A DNA stretch of 64,000 nucleotides from Plectosphaerella cucumerina (taxonomy: Eukaryota; Ascomycota; Sordariomycetes; Glomerellales; Plectosphaerellaceae), in contig JAGPXD010000002.1 of NCBI GenBank assembly GCA_020746995.1, forward strand, positions 5,146,001-5,210,000, read 5' to 3'. Shown here one piece after another: positions 36,570-46,600 of this stretch (positions within the stretch are counted from its first letter, which is position 1; each line of letters opens with the position of its first letter). The position numbers and the translations under genes are program-made. The notes under the pieces were generated by a model, which saw nothing but the letters and a program-made list of their open reading frames with translations, had not been told where the DNA came from and made no database searches.

Positions 36570-36870
36570 AGCGGGCTGTGGTGTGGTGGTTATTGGCGTG
36601 GTGGACTTTTCGGGCGGTCGCGATGCAGACTCGGCGTGAAGGTCTTTAATTTTCTGGACGGGGCTTGGATTGGCACCGTAATCGGACCAAGGAGTTGGCA
36701 CGGTATGCACGGACATTTGGGTTGGTCCAGTCTCTCGGTGAGTGGGGCTTACCGAGCACAGGGTCGGTCAGTCCCGGTGGGAAGTACCTCAAGTGCTGGC
36801 TGCCCCCCTATCGCCTGGCTCCCCCCCCCCTTCTTCCACACCACCACTGTCACCACAGATACGTTCATCC
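36570..36870. promoter_or_regulatory. Divergent ROK1/Zn2Cys6-factor promoter
   Basis: Only 301 bp separate the two start codons, so the helicase and the transcription factor must share regulatory DNA. The factor's side ends in a C-rich run and CACCACTGTCACCACAG just before its ATG. No specific site is recognised. Confidence 0.5.
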
Positions 36871-38629
36871 ATGTCGTCCAATTCAAGCCGCCCCCCACGG
36901 CGTCTTGCTTCCAAAGCATGTGACCTCTGCCGGGCCCGGAAACGCCAGTGTGGTTTTGATACCGACGGCTCGGCGAGCTGCAAGAGATGTGCGCGACAAG
37001 GCCTGGAGTGTACTTTTCTCACCACTCACAAGCCCCGAGGCCCCCGACTTCAGTTGGTTTTCCTCCTCTCCTCCAGGTCGTGTTGATTTTCTAACTGTGA
37101 AATCAAGTCGGCCCCCAGAGGTTGCCGCGCCGCCGCTGGCCAAGATCGAAGTCTCGCATCTTTGCTCGACTGACATGCTGCACCGGCTCGTCGGAATGTT
37201 TGACGATTATGTCTACCCTCTCTTTCCCCTCGTGCACCAGCCCAGCATTCATGAGATGCTGGAGACGGGTGCCTACAACGATAACCCGGCCTTCCTCCGC
37301 CGATGCCTCGCATTGTGCGCCATCACCGTGGCCTCGGCCCCCAACAGGGAGAAACAGGTCTGCACGGGTCACTACTCAACGTACCAGGCTTTTGTCAGCC
37401 GGGCCTGTGATCTTGTCGTCATGAGCCGCATGGCGACTGACCCTACGTGGGATGACGAGCCGTCGTTCGAGTCAGCCATTGACTCGACCCTGCTATCGAT
37501 GGCCTGCCACTATGCTGACCGCAACAAGCGCGGCTGGGTCTTCGCAAATGAGGCCATACTCATCATCCGGGACCTTCAGCTCCACAAGCCTGAGGGCCTG
37601 TCGCGGCTTACGCCGGCAGATTCTGAGCGGTGTAAGCGCATGTTCTGGGTTCTTCACAAGATGCAAATGTCTGTCTGTCTGTTCCCCCTTTTTGAAATAC
37701 ATCCCGGAACTGACTACCCCCTAGGGATGATGCGCTCGTCTCGCCGATGCCACACATACTCACCTGGTTTCCTCCACGTGACACGGACTGGCAAACTATG
37801 GATTTGACACAGACTGCCAGCGTAGAAGAAAACCAAGCGGACCTGGACGGTTTCGTTCATCTTCACAGACTCTACATTTGTCTGAGAGACATCTTGTCGA
37901 CCGATGCCTACGGCCCCTGCCTGACAACCATGGCGCCACACCTCCCGTTTCTAGGGTTTCCTGGAACAAACAAAACGAGTGGCGTGTCTGCACCATCTGG
38001 CTCGCAAGGGCTCCTCTTCTCCGATCGTCTCGCAATTGCCGGGGAAATCTTTCACCGTCTACAGCAGCGCGTTGACGCAGACCTGGTCCCCGTTCAGAGC
38101 CAACCCCAGGATGCCAGCCGTGGCGTACGCCTGGCGAGGGCCACGGTTCAGCTGACGCAGCTGTATCACTGCAACGCCATCCTCGACGTCATCTTCGCAT
38201 CGCTTCCTGATGATGATTCAGGGTGGGATCCGCCCATGTTTGCTCAGGTCGATGCCGCAACCCATGGTCAGGGTCGTGCACCGGCAGGGCCAGGGGACAG
38301 GACGGCGCTGTGGCTGATGCGAGAAACGCTCGCTCAGAAACTTCTCTCGATCCTCGACTCTACCCCACCGGATGTCCTCGAGCTGAATGGGTTTTCACTG
38401 GTAAGTACGCAACACCTCTAGCGATCATTGCACAAGTTCTCACGACAATACGCGTGTGTAGAGCCATCAGATTCGGAAAATTGCGGCCAGTCTACTAGAC
38501 TACTCGGACGACATGGGGGCTGCTTCAATTCACTCGGCCGGGCCTCAGTTCTACGTATTGCAGTTTGCAAGCATCCTCGCAGACCTTGACCTGAACATGG
38601 CCACAAGCGCAATGCTGCTTGGTCGATGA
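36871..38629 (+). CDS. Zn2Cys6 (Gal4-type) transcription factor beside sugar genes
   Basis: Predicted nuclear regulator. The N-terminus holds a binuclear zinc cluster C-x2-C-x6-C-x9-C-x2-C-x6-C (ACDLCRARKRQC..CKRCARQGLEC) preceded by a basic stretch. Four exons fit: 36871-37052, 37108-37668, 37725-38400 and 38462-38629, giving about 528 residues. The third intron has a perfect GTAAGT donor. The first two rest on frame and CTAAC/CTGAC branch signals; the second donor could instead be at 37681. The middle part (LHRLVGMFDDYVYPLFPLVHQPSIHEML ... MACHYADRNKRGWVFANEAI) is the fungal-specific regulatory domain of the Fungal_trans (xylanolytic-activator) type. Its stop lies 15 bp from the stop of the sugar permease, which is followed by a GH3 beta-glucosidase, so a pathway-specific regulator of these neighbours is plausible. 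No named orthologue is recognised. Confidence 0.88.
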
Positions 38630-38644
38630 ATACCCAGAGCCTGT

Positions 38645-40385
38645 CTAAATGTCGTCGCCGAGCTCCTTGTCCGTTCCCGAGGTCTGAACGACTACCAGCT
38701 CGTGCTTGGACCACTTCCGAGCCGGGATGCCCAGCGCCCACAGCTGGTCAATCTCCGAATAGGTCCTCCCCTTTGTCTCCGGGACGAAGAAGAAGGCGAA
38801 GACCATGCACAGAAGCAGGAGTGCGGCATAGATGAAGCCAATCTTGCCCTGCAGATTGCCCTGGTCGGGATTGACGGCGTACGGCAAGGCCATTCCCCAG
38901 ATGGACGCGGTCAGGGCATTGGCGATGGTGCAGATGGCCTGCGTGGGCGTCCTCAGAGACGACGTAGCGTTCTCCGAGGCGATGGGCCATGCAACGGCGC
39001 CGAGGGTTCCCTGGTAGGCAAAGCCCCAGATTCCCATTATGACAATCTGAACCGTAAGAGCAGCCTGGCTGGTGGTGGCAACAGCCAGCACGGCGATGAC
39101 GAGCAGGGCAACAAAGAGCGTGAGGGCGCCGTAAAGCATGGTGCCTCGGCGGCCGAGGTACTCGACCAGGAACCAGCTGCACAGGTTGCCGACAACCATG
39201 ACGCCTGAGATGACAATAGTCATGTCAAAGGACTTGGCCGCAGACATGCCAGCGAGCTGGAAGAAGTAGCTCATGTAGCCAACCACCCATCCCATGCCGG
39301 AGAAATTTTGGATGACGAAGGCCATGATGGTGACGCTGGTGCGCTTCCAGTTCTGCTTGTTGAAGCAGTTGCCGAAGGTTCCCTGGGTCTGCTCCGTTTC
39401 GTGCTCCTGCTGCAGAGAGGACTTGATCTCGGCGATGCGGCCCTCGATATCATATGTCGGCTTGTGGAGCTTGGCAAGGACCTTTCGAGCGTCGTCCTCG
39501 CGGCCACGCGCGATGTACCAGTATGGGGATCTAGGGGAAAGAGAACAGTCAGATTTGGTCGCCACGAACAGGGGACACTGCCGCTTCTACTTACTCGGGC
39601 ATGAAGGGAAGGATGGTCAGACAGAGGCCGACGAAGCCCCACTGGACCGCGAAGAGGATTCGGTAGGACGCCTTGCCAGAGTACTTTGTAGACTCACGGA
39701 TGACTCCGTAACCAATAGTGTTTCCAAGTACAATGGCAAGGTTCATACCTCCGGTGATGGCACCGCGAACAGCAAGGGGGGACATCTCGGAGGCGTATGT
39801 CGGCGCAATAGTGGCGAAGGCTCCCAGAGGGAAAGCCGTCAGCAGCTTGCTCCCAAGGAAGTGAGCGGGACTTGTGGCGAAGAACTGAAGAAAGACACCG
39901 GCGACGTTGATAACGTATGCGAGGGCGATGGTCCTCTTGCGGCCCCAGCGGCCAACAACGGGGCCGACGGCGATGCCGCCGAGGATGTTTCCAGCGAAGA
40001 AACCGGCCTGGAAGCCGAGCTGCCAGTCGGCGCCGACGACGTAGTCGTCGCCGTAGCGGAAGCCAAAGTCTTTGCGGAACTCTTCGATGGAGATGACGAC
40101 ACTGCCGGCCAGGGCATCATAGCCGTACATGATGCAGACTAGGAACATGTAGGCACCTAGAGGAGTCAGCCTGATGCATGGTCATGGATATGGAAAGGGA
40201 AACGTACACCATACTATGGGCTTCCAGCTCTCCTTGATGGACTCCTTGACGGAGAGGGAGTGCTGATGCTCCTGGAAGCGATGGACGGCCTCGCTGTTCA
40301 GAACGATGGACTGGCCCTTGTTGTCGGACTCGCCGGGGAGGGAGTCCTCGGCGTGGGCCGCAACGGCATCTTTGACGTCGGACAT
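38645..40385 (-). CDS. MFS sugar permease, alpha/beta-glucoside type (SP family)
   Basis: Proton-coupled sugar transporter of the plasma membrane. Three exons (40385-40208, 40156-39595, 39530-38645; introns of 51 and 64 nt) give 541 residues. A hydrophilic N-terminus of about 55 residues precedes twelve predicted membrane helices. Sugar-porter signatures are clear: GRWGRKRT after helix 2, PESPYWYIARGR before the central loop (split by intron 2), EYLGRRGT and PETKGRTYSEID near the end. Overall style (PESPYW rather than PESPRW, long N-terminus) is that of maltose/general-glucoside permeases and cellodextrin-transporter relatives rather than hexose transporters; the actual sugar cannot be read. 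It diverges from the GH3 beta-glucosidase (715-bp shared promoter) and lies tail to tail with the Zn2Cys6 factor, suggesting one utilisation unit. Confidence 0.93.
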
Positions 40386-40506
40386 GACTTCGAGGGGGGT
40401 TGAAGAAACAGAGGCAAAGATCCGCGCAGAGGCTGTTTCTGTGGGTGTCTGGTGGGTGTCTGGTGGGTGCTGGGTATCCGAGGACAGGAAGAATGTCTGA
40501 AGGCCT

Positions 40507-40517
40507 CGGGATGACGG
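40507..40517 (+). promoter_or_regulatory. CGG-N5-CGG element 1
   Basis: CGG GATGA CGG, about 120 bp upstream of the permease ATG and overlapping the left arm of the inverted repeat. This spacing is the consensus reported for the cellulose regulator CLR-1 of Neurospora. Motif match only. Confidence 0.4.
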
Positions 40518-40621
40518 CCTTTTTATGTCTTCAGAATAGCCGTCATGGGTGAGCCGGCCAGACTGCTTTCCCCAGGTTCTCGGCCCATGGACATGGACAC
40601 GGCGCCATCATTTCTCGGGTC

Positions 40622-40632
40622 CGGAGATTCGG
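40622..40632 (+). promoter_or_regulatory. CGG-N5-CGG element 2
   Basis: CGG AGATT CGG, the second copy with identical spacing, near the middle of the divergent promoter. Confidence 0.4.
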
Positions 40633-41100
40633 GGCCTGCCCGGCCTGGGGTTGTCAGGTCGTCCGATGGGATGATGGTGGAGGTGAGATCCGGGGGCTAC
40701 TTACCTAACCTACTTGGGGTAAGCCAGGTAGTAAGCCGTCAAAGAGGGCGGACAAACCGGCGGGGAAATGGCGGGACTTGGCCTAAAGACCGGGTTCCCT
40801 TGTCCAGGCCACGCTTTAGCACGCGGAGATACTGGCGGAGAGACTGCGGATACTCCTGCTAGTACGAAGCCATCGTGAGCCGTGGACGGGACCGATTCAG
40901 GGGTTCTTCGTCAGAGGTCCATGGCATCGGTCAACTTGTAGACTCCGAGTAACAACTCATGCTCCCATACAGACTATAAGATGGCTTCGATTCAAGTCCA
41001 TGTCGGGTCTATTCCAGATGAAGTTCACGGCTGAATACCTCAAGCCACCTGCTTTCCCTCCCTCTTTACAACCCTGAGTCACACCAGCAACACCGCTCCC

Positions 41101-43681
41101 ATGACCGTGGACATCAACGCCCTCCTGGGGCAGATGACGCTGGATGAAAAGATCTTGCTCCTCGCCGGAAAGAACTTCTGGGAGACTCACGAGATCCCCC
41201 GCCTCGGCATCCCCTCGCTGAAGGTGACCGATGGTCCCAGCGGCGCAAGGGGAGATACGTTCATCGACGGCACCCCGGCCGCCTGCTTCCCAGCCTGCGT
41301 GTCCCTGGCAGCCACCTTCGACAAGAAGCTCGCCAGGCGTGTTGGTCGCGCCCTCGCCCAGGAGACACAGACCAAAGGCGCCTACGTTCTTCTAGGCCCA
41401 ACAGTCTGCATCCACCGCTCCCCCCTCGGCGGCCGCAACTTCGAAGCCTTCTCCGAGGACCCCCTCCTCGCCGGCGCCCTGGCCACAGAGTACGTCAACG
41501 GACTTCAGAGCGAGCGCGTCGCCCCGGCCGTCAAGCACTTCTTCGCCAACGAGCAGGACACGCGCCGCTTCGTACTCAACGAGACCATATCAGACAGGGC
41601 CCTGCGCGAGATCTACCTCAAGCCCTTTGAGTTTATCGTCAAAGCCGCCAAGCCTTGGTCCGTCATGACAGCATACCCCAAGATCAACGGCAATTACATC
41701 GACGCCACGCCCACGTGGATGACGAAGGTCCTCCGTGAACAGTGGGGTTTCGACGGCCTGACCATGAGCGACTGGGGCGCCGTGTCGACTGTTGACTGTG
41801 TCGCCAATGGTTTGGACCTTGAGATGCCCGGCCCGCCGAGGTTTGCGTCTGCCGAAAAGGTGCACGCCGCCCTGGCAGAGGGCAAGCTGCGTGAGCAGGA
41901 CATCGACGACAGGGTCCGCGCTTCTCTTGTGCTTCTTGAGCGCGTCGGCAAGTTTGCAGACCGGGGCCCTACGCCCGCGGAGAGAGCTGTCGACCTCCCA
42001 GAGCACCGGGCCCTGACCCGGGAGGCCGGTGCTGCTGGCGCCGTTTTGCTGAAGAACGAGAAGGATGTGCTTCCCGTTGACGTGCAGAAGACGAAGAAGA
42101 TCGCCCTCCTCGGACCGCTGGCGGACCACGCCTCGGCACATGGAGGGGGAAGCTCCTTCTTGACGTGCCATTACAAGATTAGCCCCAGGGAGGCATTCAC
42201 CAAACGATATGGCTCACAGGTCGAGTTCTCCTACTCCAAAGGTGAGTCTTCAGATGTGATGGCAGAGAAGATCGTAGCTGATGCGGACAACAGGCTGTGA
42301 AATCTACCGGTCACTGCCGGACCTGATCGAGGGCACCAGCGCAAAGAACGGAGAAAAGGGTTTTGACGTCGAGTACTTCACCTCATTCGACACCACCGGG
42401 GCGCCGATCAAGTCGGAGCACGTCCGCCGGAGTTACCTCACCACCCACGACCAGATCGACGTCAAGGAGACGGCCATGAGCGCGAGGATGACGGCTACCT
42501 ACCAGCCATCCGAGTCGGGCCGCCACTACCTCAGCCTCTCAGGCGCAGGTGTCACCAGGCTCTACGTCGATGGCACGCTCGTGGCCTCCCAAGAGGCCGC
42601 TATTCCGGACGCCATGGCCTTCATCGCCGGATGCCAGGACGAAGTCAGGGGTCGACACGACTTCGAGGCCGGCAAAACGTACAAGGTCGAGGTCATCACG
42701 ACCATGCCCGACGTCCGCATCTCGGACAGCCCGATCCTCGACAAGCAGCTGTGCGCGCACGTAGGGTTCGTTCCCCAGGGGCAGATGGAGCGCGGCCTTC
42801 TGGAGGAATCTGTGGCCTTGGCGCGCGAGGCGGACGTGGCTATTGTCTTCGTCGGCAACACATATCAGTGGGAGTCTGAGGGCCAGGATATGGGGGCCAT
42901 GGCGTTGCCGCCGCACGATTCACGAGCGCAGGACGGGCTCATCGCGGCGGTGGCGGCTGCGAATCCCAGGACGGTGGTTGTTGCCAATACGGGGGTTGCG
43001 TTCGAGACGCCCTGGCTTGGGGACGTGGCCGCTCTCGTACAGGGGTGGTATGCTGGCCAGGAGGTAGGCAACGCCTTGGTGGACGTGCTTGTTGGCGAGG
43101 TGAATCCATCTGGCCGGCTTCCTGTGTCGTGGCCGCGGCGGTACGAGGACACGGCGTGTTTCGGAAACTACGGGCTCGACTCGCAGGAGTCCAAGGAGGT
43201 GGAGTATGTCGAGGGCGTGTTTGTGGGATATCGCCACTTTGACCGACACCGGGGGGCGGAGGGAGAGGTGCTCTTCCCTTTCGGCTTCGGGCTGAGCTAC
43301 ACCACGTTTGAGGTGAAGTGCGTGTCTGTCACGGGCGACTTCTCGGCTGGGATCTCTTTGCAGGTCACGGTCAGAAACACAGGGGAGAGAGAAGGAGCGC
43401 AGACGGTGCAGGTGTACGTGGTGCCTCCTCAAAGCGAGGGGGTTGAGAGGCCCGTCAAGGAGCTGGCGTCGTTTGAAAAGGTGCACCTGCTCGTGGGCCA
43501 GGAAGAGACGGTCCAGGTCCAGCTGACGAGGGATGCGGCGGCCTATTGGGATGAGGGTGTTGACAAGTGGAGGGTTGTGGGTGGTGAATATGGCATCTGG
43601 GTGGCGACGAGCTCTCGCCCTGACGATGCAGTGGCCAAGGAGACCATGGTGGTGGAGGAAGGCTTCTGTTTTGAGCCGTAG
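41101..43681 (+). CDS. GH3 beta-glucosidase with PA14 insert, intracellular type
   Basis: Hydrolyses terminal beta-D-glucosyl residues of cellobiose or aryl/plant glucosides. Two exons (41101-42241, 42294-43681; 52-nt intron with GTGAGT) give 842 residues. Layout: TIM barrel (about 1-300) with VTDGPSGARG (Asp44), HRSPLGGR, KHF and the nucleophile motif TMSDWGA (Asp224); alpha/beta sandwich from about 310; a PA14 domain inserted at about 400-535; then the WESEGQDMG motif whose Glu574/Glu576 should hold the acid/base; and a C-terminal fibronectin-III-like domain. Length and nucleophile position nearly coincide with Kluyveromyces marxianus beta-glucosidase I (845 aa, Asp225). There is no signal peptide: the N-terminus (MTVDINALLGQMTLDEK) starts directly in the barrel, so the enzyme is probably cytosolic and needs the neighbouring permease for substrate. 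The usual Asp-Arg after the acid/base region is replaced by Gln-Asp-Met. Confidence 0.95.
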
Positions 43682-46600
43682 GCATACAGATCTTGACAAG
43701 ACTCCGAATGTACATGTTGCACAAAAAATGGTGCCTGAGCCTTGGAGGCAAAGCCTATCTACCGGACCCAAAGACTCTTGTTGTGAGAGAAGGTCGTAAA
43801 CATCAGGTGGTCTCTTGACTCATCGTACCTGTGATACGAGTAAGATAGCAACCAACATATGAGGGTGAGCCACCATCAAATGGGTACAGAATCCCATCTT
43901 GGAGCCGCTGTTGCCTTCATTGATACGGAGATACGAAGATCTGGCCGTCATGATGCTATAGGAAGAAGTTTCTCTCGTTTCAAGGGTTGATCTGACGTCG
44001 ATTTCTGAACTCATAAACAGCGAGGAATGACACCAAGTTGTTCTTGAAATCTCCACGATGTACCTCTTTGCCTATAACTGTACCACTTCTTCACCCAAAT
44101 AGTCTAGTAATGTTGACGTGGCCTTGGTTCGTCCTTAGTTTTATCATCACAATATATCAAAGGGGACTTGTGGTATTTCCTTCCTCCTGTTCCGTCAATG
44201 ACAGCGAATCTAGAGTCTCTGCAATACCATTTCAGTAGATCCAGGGTTCGACCAGTCACTTTGTGGTACCGTTGTTTGTATCTTGCCAAGTCCCCTCTCG
44301 GGCCTCGCTACTTCCCTTACTTCATAAGTATCTCAAGGTCAGTCATCAGTCGCGCCTCAAAGATACGCAGGGGCACACATTCAACACTCCAGGTCGCCAG
44401 GGGTCGTTAGAAGATTTCCGAGTCAGTGACAGCCGAGACCGGACGAGCTTGGCAGGACTTGGTCGAGAACGGACGACTTTGCGCTTTTTAAGAGACCGAG
44501 CATTCCAGGCACTCCAGCCGGACCAAGCATGGTGAGACATGTCCTCTTTGGACTCGACCAGCCCAGGGGCAAGCTGACCTGACAGCCAGGCGAGTCCGCC
44601 TCTGCCGGCTGGTCCAGAAAACGCCGTCGGGTCGGGGCGGCCGTCGGCTTCGTTGTCAGGGGTGAAGATCCGAGCTGGAAGCGGCCGGCGTGGCGCCGCT
44701 GCAAGGAGGTTCCAGTTCAACAGTCTCCCCCGCGGAAGGAGGTGCTTCCGGACGCGGTAAGGCTCGCGCGCGGCCGTGGGCGGAATGGCTTATCCAGGCA
44801 CAGGGTCGCCTTTGGGAGGGGAGGGAGGGGGTTTGTTGGCGGTGAACTCTAAATATGCACCTTCTAACAAGGGCCCGGCCGCCCAGGCCTCCTCCATATG
44901 CAGGTGCTCAGCAAATGTTTGGCTTCAAGTTGCCCACAACGTCTGATGGCATTCATGTTTGGAGCACGGGGATCTGACATTTCAGTTTGTTTTGGTTCGC
45001 GTCCGGGAGGCGTCGTCGATGTCCGTGGGCCGGGCGATGAAGGGCCACCCGTGAGAAGGCCGGCCGCAGCATCAAGCACGCACTGCAGCGAGAGAGGAGG
45101 GACTACCGGATCGCGACCCGGCCGCGAGGTGCAGGGGCCCGTTGCCCGTCCCCCAGGTACTGCTGTCAAGGACGATCCCCGGCCCAGGCGGGAGGGATGG
45201 CGGGGTAGCACAGTTGCAACGACCAGTCGCGGCCTCCCACGGGCGCACACACACACCAGCTGCACCAGCTCCTGCACCAGGAAGGGCAACTCGTTGTCGG
45301 CCTGGTTCGCGTCACATCGGGCGCTGAGTTGCATCGGCGTCTACGGGATTGAAGGCGGTGGTTTGTTCTGGCTGGTCCACGAATGAGCGCGGGTCGGGTA
45401 CTCGTAAGCGACAGGGAGAGTCGTGCTTGTCATCGCGGTGAAGCATCTTCGTCTTCCAGTATTTTTTGGTCTCGTGAGATTGAGAGGATATGTTTGAAAC
45501 AAGAGTCGAAATAATGACGCAGATCGCTGGCCGAGGGGTCCATCGCCGATGACGCTGGACCGGACGGCGGGTCTGTGAAACCAAGGCGGACTGGACAGCT
45601 GGAGCCAGAGCCAACGCTGGCGACCAGCGCCGGCCGGTAGCGGCACCGATACGCCAAGGCGGGAGAGAGGCATCTTTCTCGCGCCTAAAGTCGTAGACGA
45701 GTCTCGGGGTGATTGAGAAGACGGCATGCCCCTGTGACTGGAGGTGATAAGAGGTGGGGGACAGGCTAAGGCACAGCATCTGCGAACACCGTGACCGCCC
45801 GCAGGCCGCTGGCAGCTGGACCAAATAACCGAGCATGATCTGATGCGTGTGGCCCGGGGGGTCGGTCAGGTTAATCGATAGCGTCGGGCGGTGGGTGTTG
45901 TTGGTGTTGCGAGCATCAGCTGAGCTGGGCGGGCGAGGTGAGGTGGATGTGGGAAGTGGAAGCTGGTACCGCGACCCGCCTGGGTATTTGAGGTCACATG
46001 CCTGGCTGCGCTTGTCCAAATATGCGGGCTGGGCCGATGCAGCGCTCGCAGCACAGCTCAGAGCGCTGTCTTGGCGGGGCTGCCTTCCAAAGGTGGCCCG
46101 TGCACACCTCCCGCTGTTGATACAGAAGGCCAACGCCCTGAAGCTGGTGATAGATGCACTGGAGCAGCGTGCACCACACCGGCAGCGCGACTGCCCTTTT
46201 ATATCGCCTTTTCTTGGTCAATGCCAACAGTTGGGAATGGCGCAACAGGCACTGCTGCCACGCAAAACTTGCGATATTGGGAGCCCGCCGCAGGTTGAGC
46301 AGGACAGGCAGCGTTCAAATCCGGATCCCTACAGGGCGCCGATCCCCTTTTGCATTTTGCCCGCCTGCACAGCGCCGGAATCAATTGACTGTTTTTGCAG
46401 ATATAATCTTCAGGTAATTGAGTATCGAAATCTTGCAGATTGCGCATCATTAATTGCGTGCACGGCAGCTGCGACGGGATTGTGTCTGGGTGGGATTTGC
46501 CTCGACAAGTTGAACTGACAGACGACAGACTTGCACTTGCAAGACTTCCATGCAGCCGCACCGCCTCCGCTCTGACGGCCCACGGGAAACAAACCCGCCC

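Larger units (their letters stand above)
40386..41100. promoter_or_regulatory. Shared permease/beta-glucosidase promoter
   Basis: This 715-bp divergent region carries TATA-like boxes for each gene: ATAAAAA on the minus strand near 40519-40525, and TATAAG at 40975-40980 about 120 bp before the GH3 ATG. It also carries two CGG-N5-CGG elements, an 8-bp inverted repeat (40511-40518 with 40539-40546), and at least six plus-strand SYGGRG motifs of the carbon-repressor CreA/Cre1 type (40621, 40645, 40690, 40760, 40823, 40835). GTGGGTGTCTG repeats lie near 40441-40470. Confidence 0.55.

Noticed and set aside
36570..36716. N-terminal extension of Rok1 to an upstream in-frame ATG
   Set aside because: The internal MDILKVLSRG is the known Rok1 beginning, and the extension would consume half of a 301-bp divergent promoter.
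35046..36923. Long open frames antisense to ROK1
   Set aside because: Composition (Glu/Gly/Val-rich) mirrors the helicase codons; shadow frames.
44238..44262. GGGTTCGACC, resembling a tRNA T-loop (B box)
   Set aside because: The flanking bases do not form a T stem, and no A box, anticodon stem or acceptor stem could be found at the right distance.
43820..44350. A/T-richer patch considered as a degraded (RIP-mutated) transposon
   Set aside because: No terminal repeats, no coding remnant and no strong C-to-T/G-to-A dinucleotide skew visible by eye.
45312..46133. 273-codon minus-strand frame
   Set aside because: No recognisable domain, random-looking sequence, no supporting start context.
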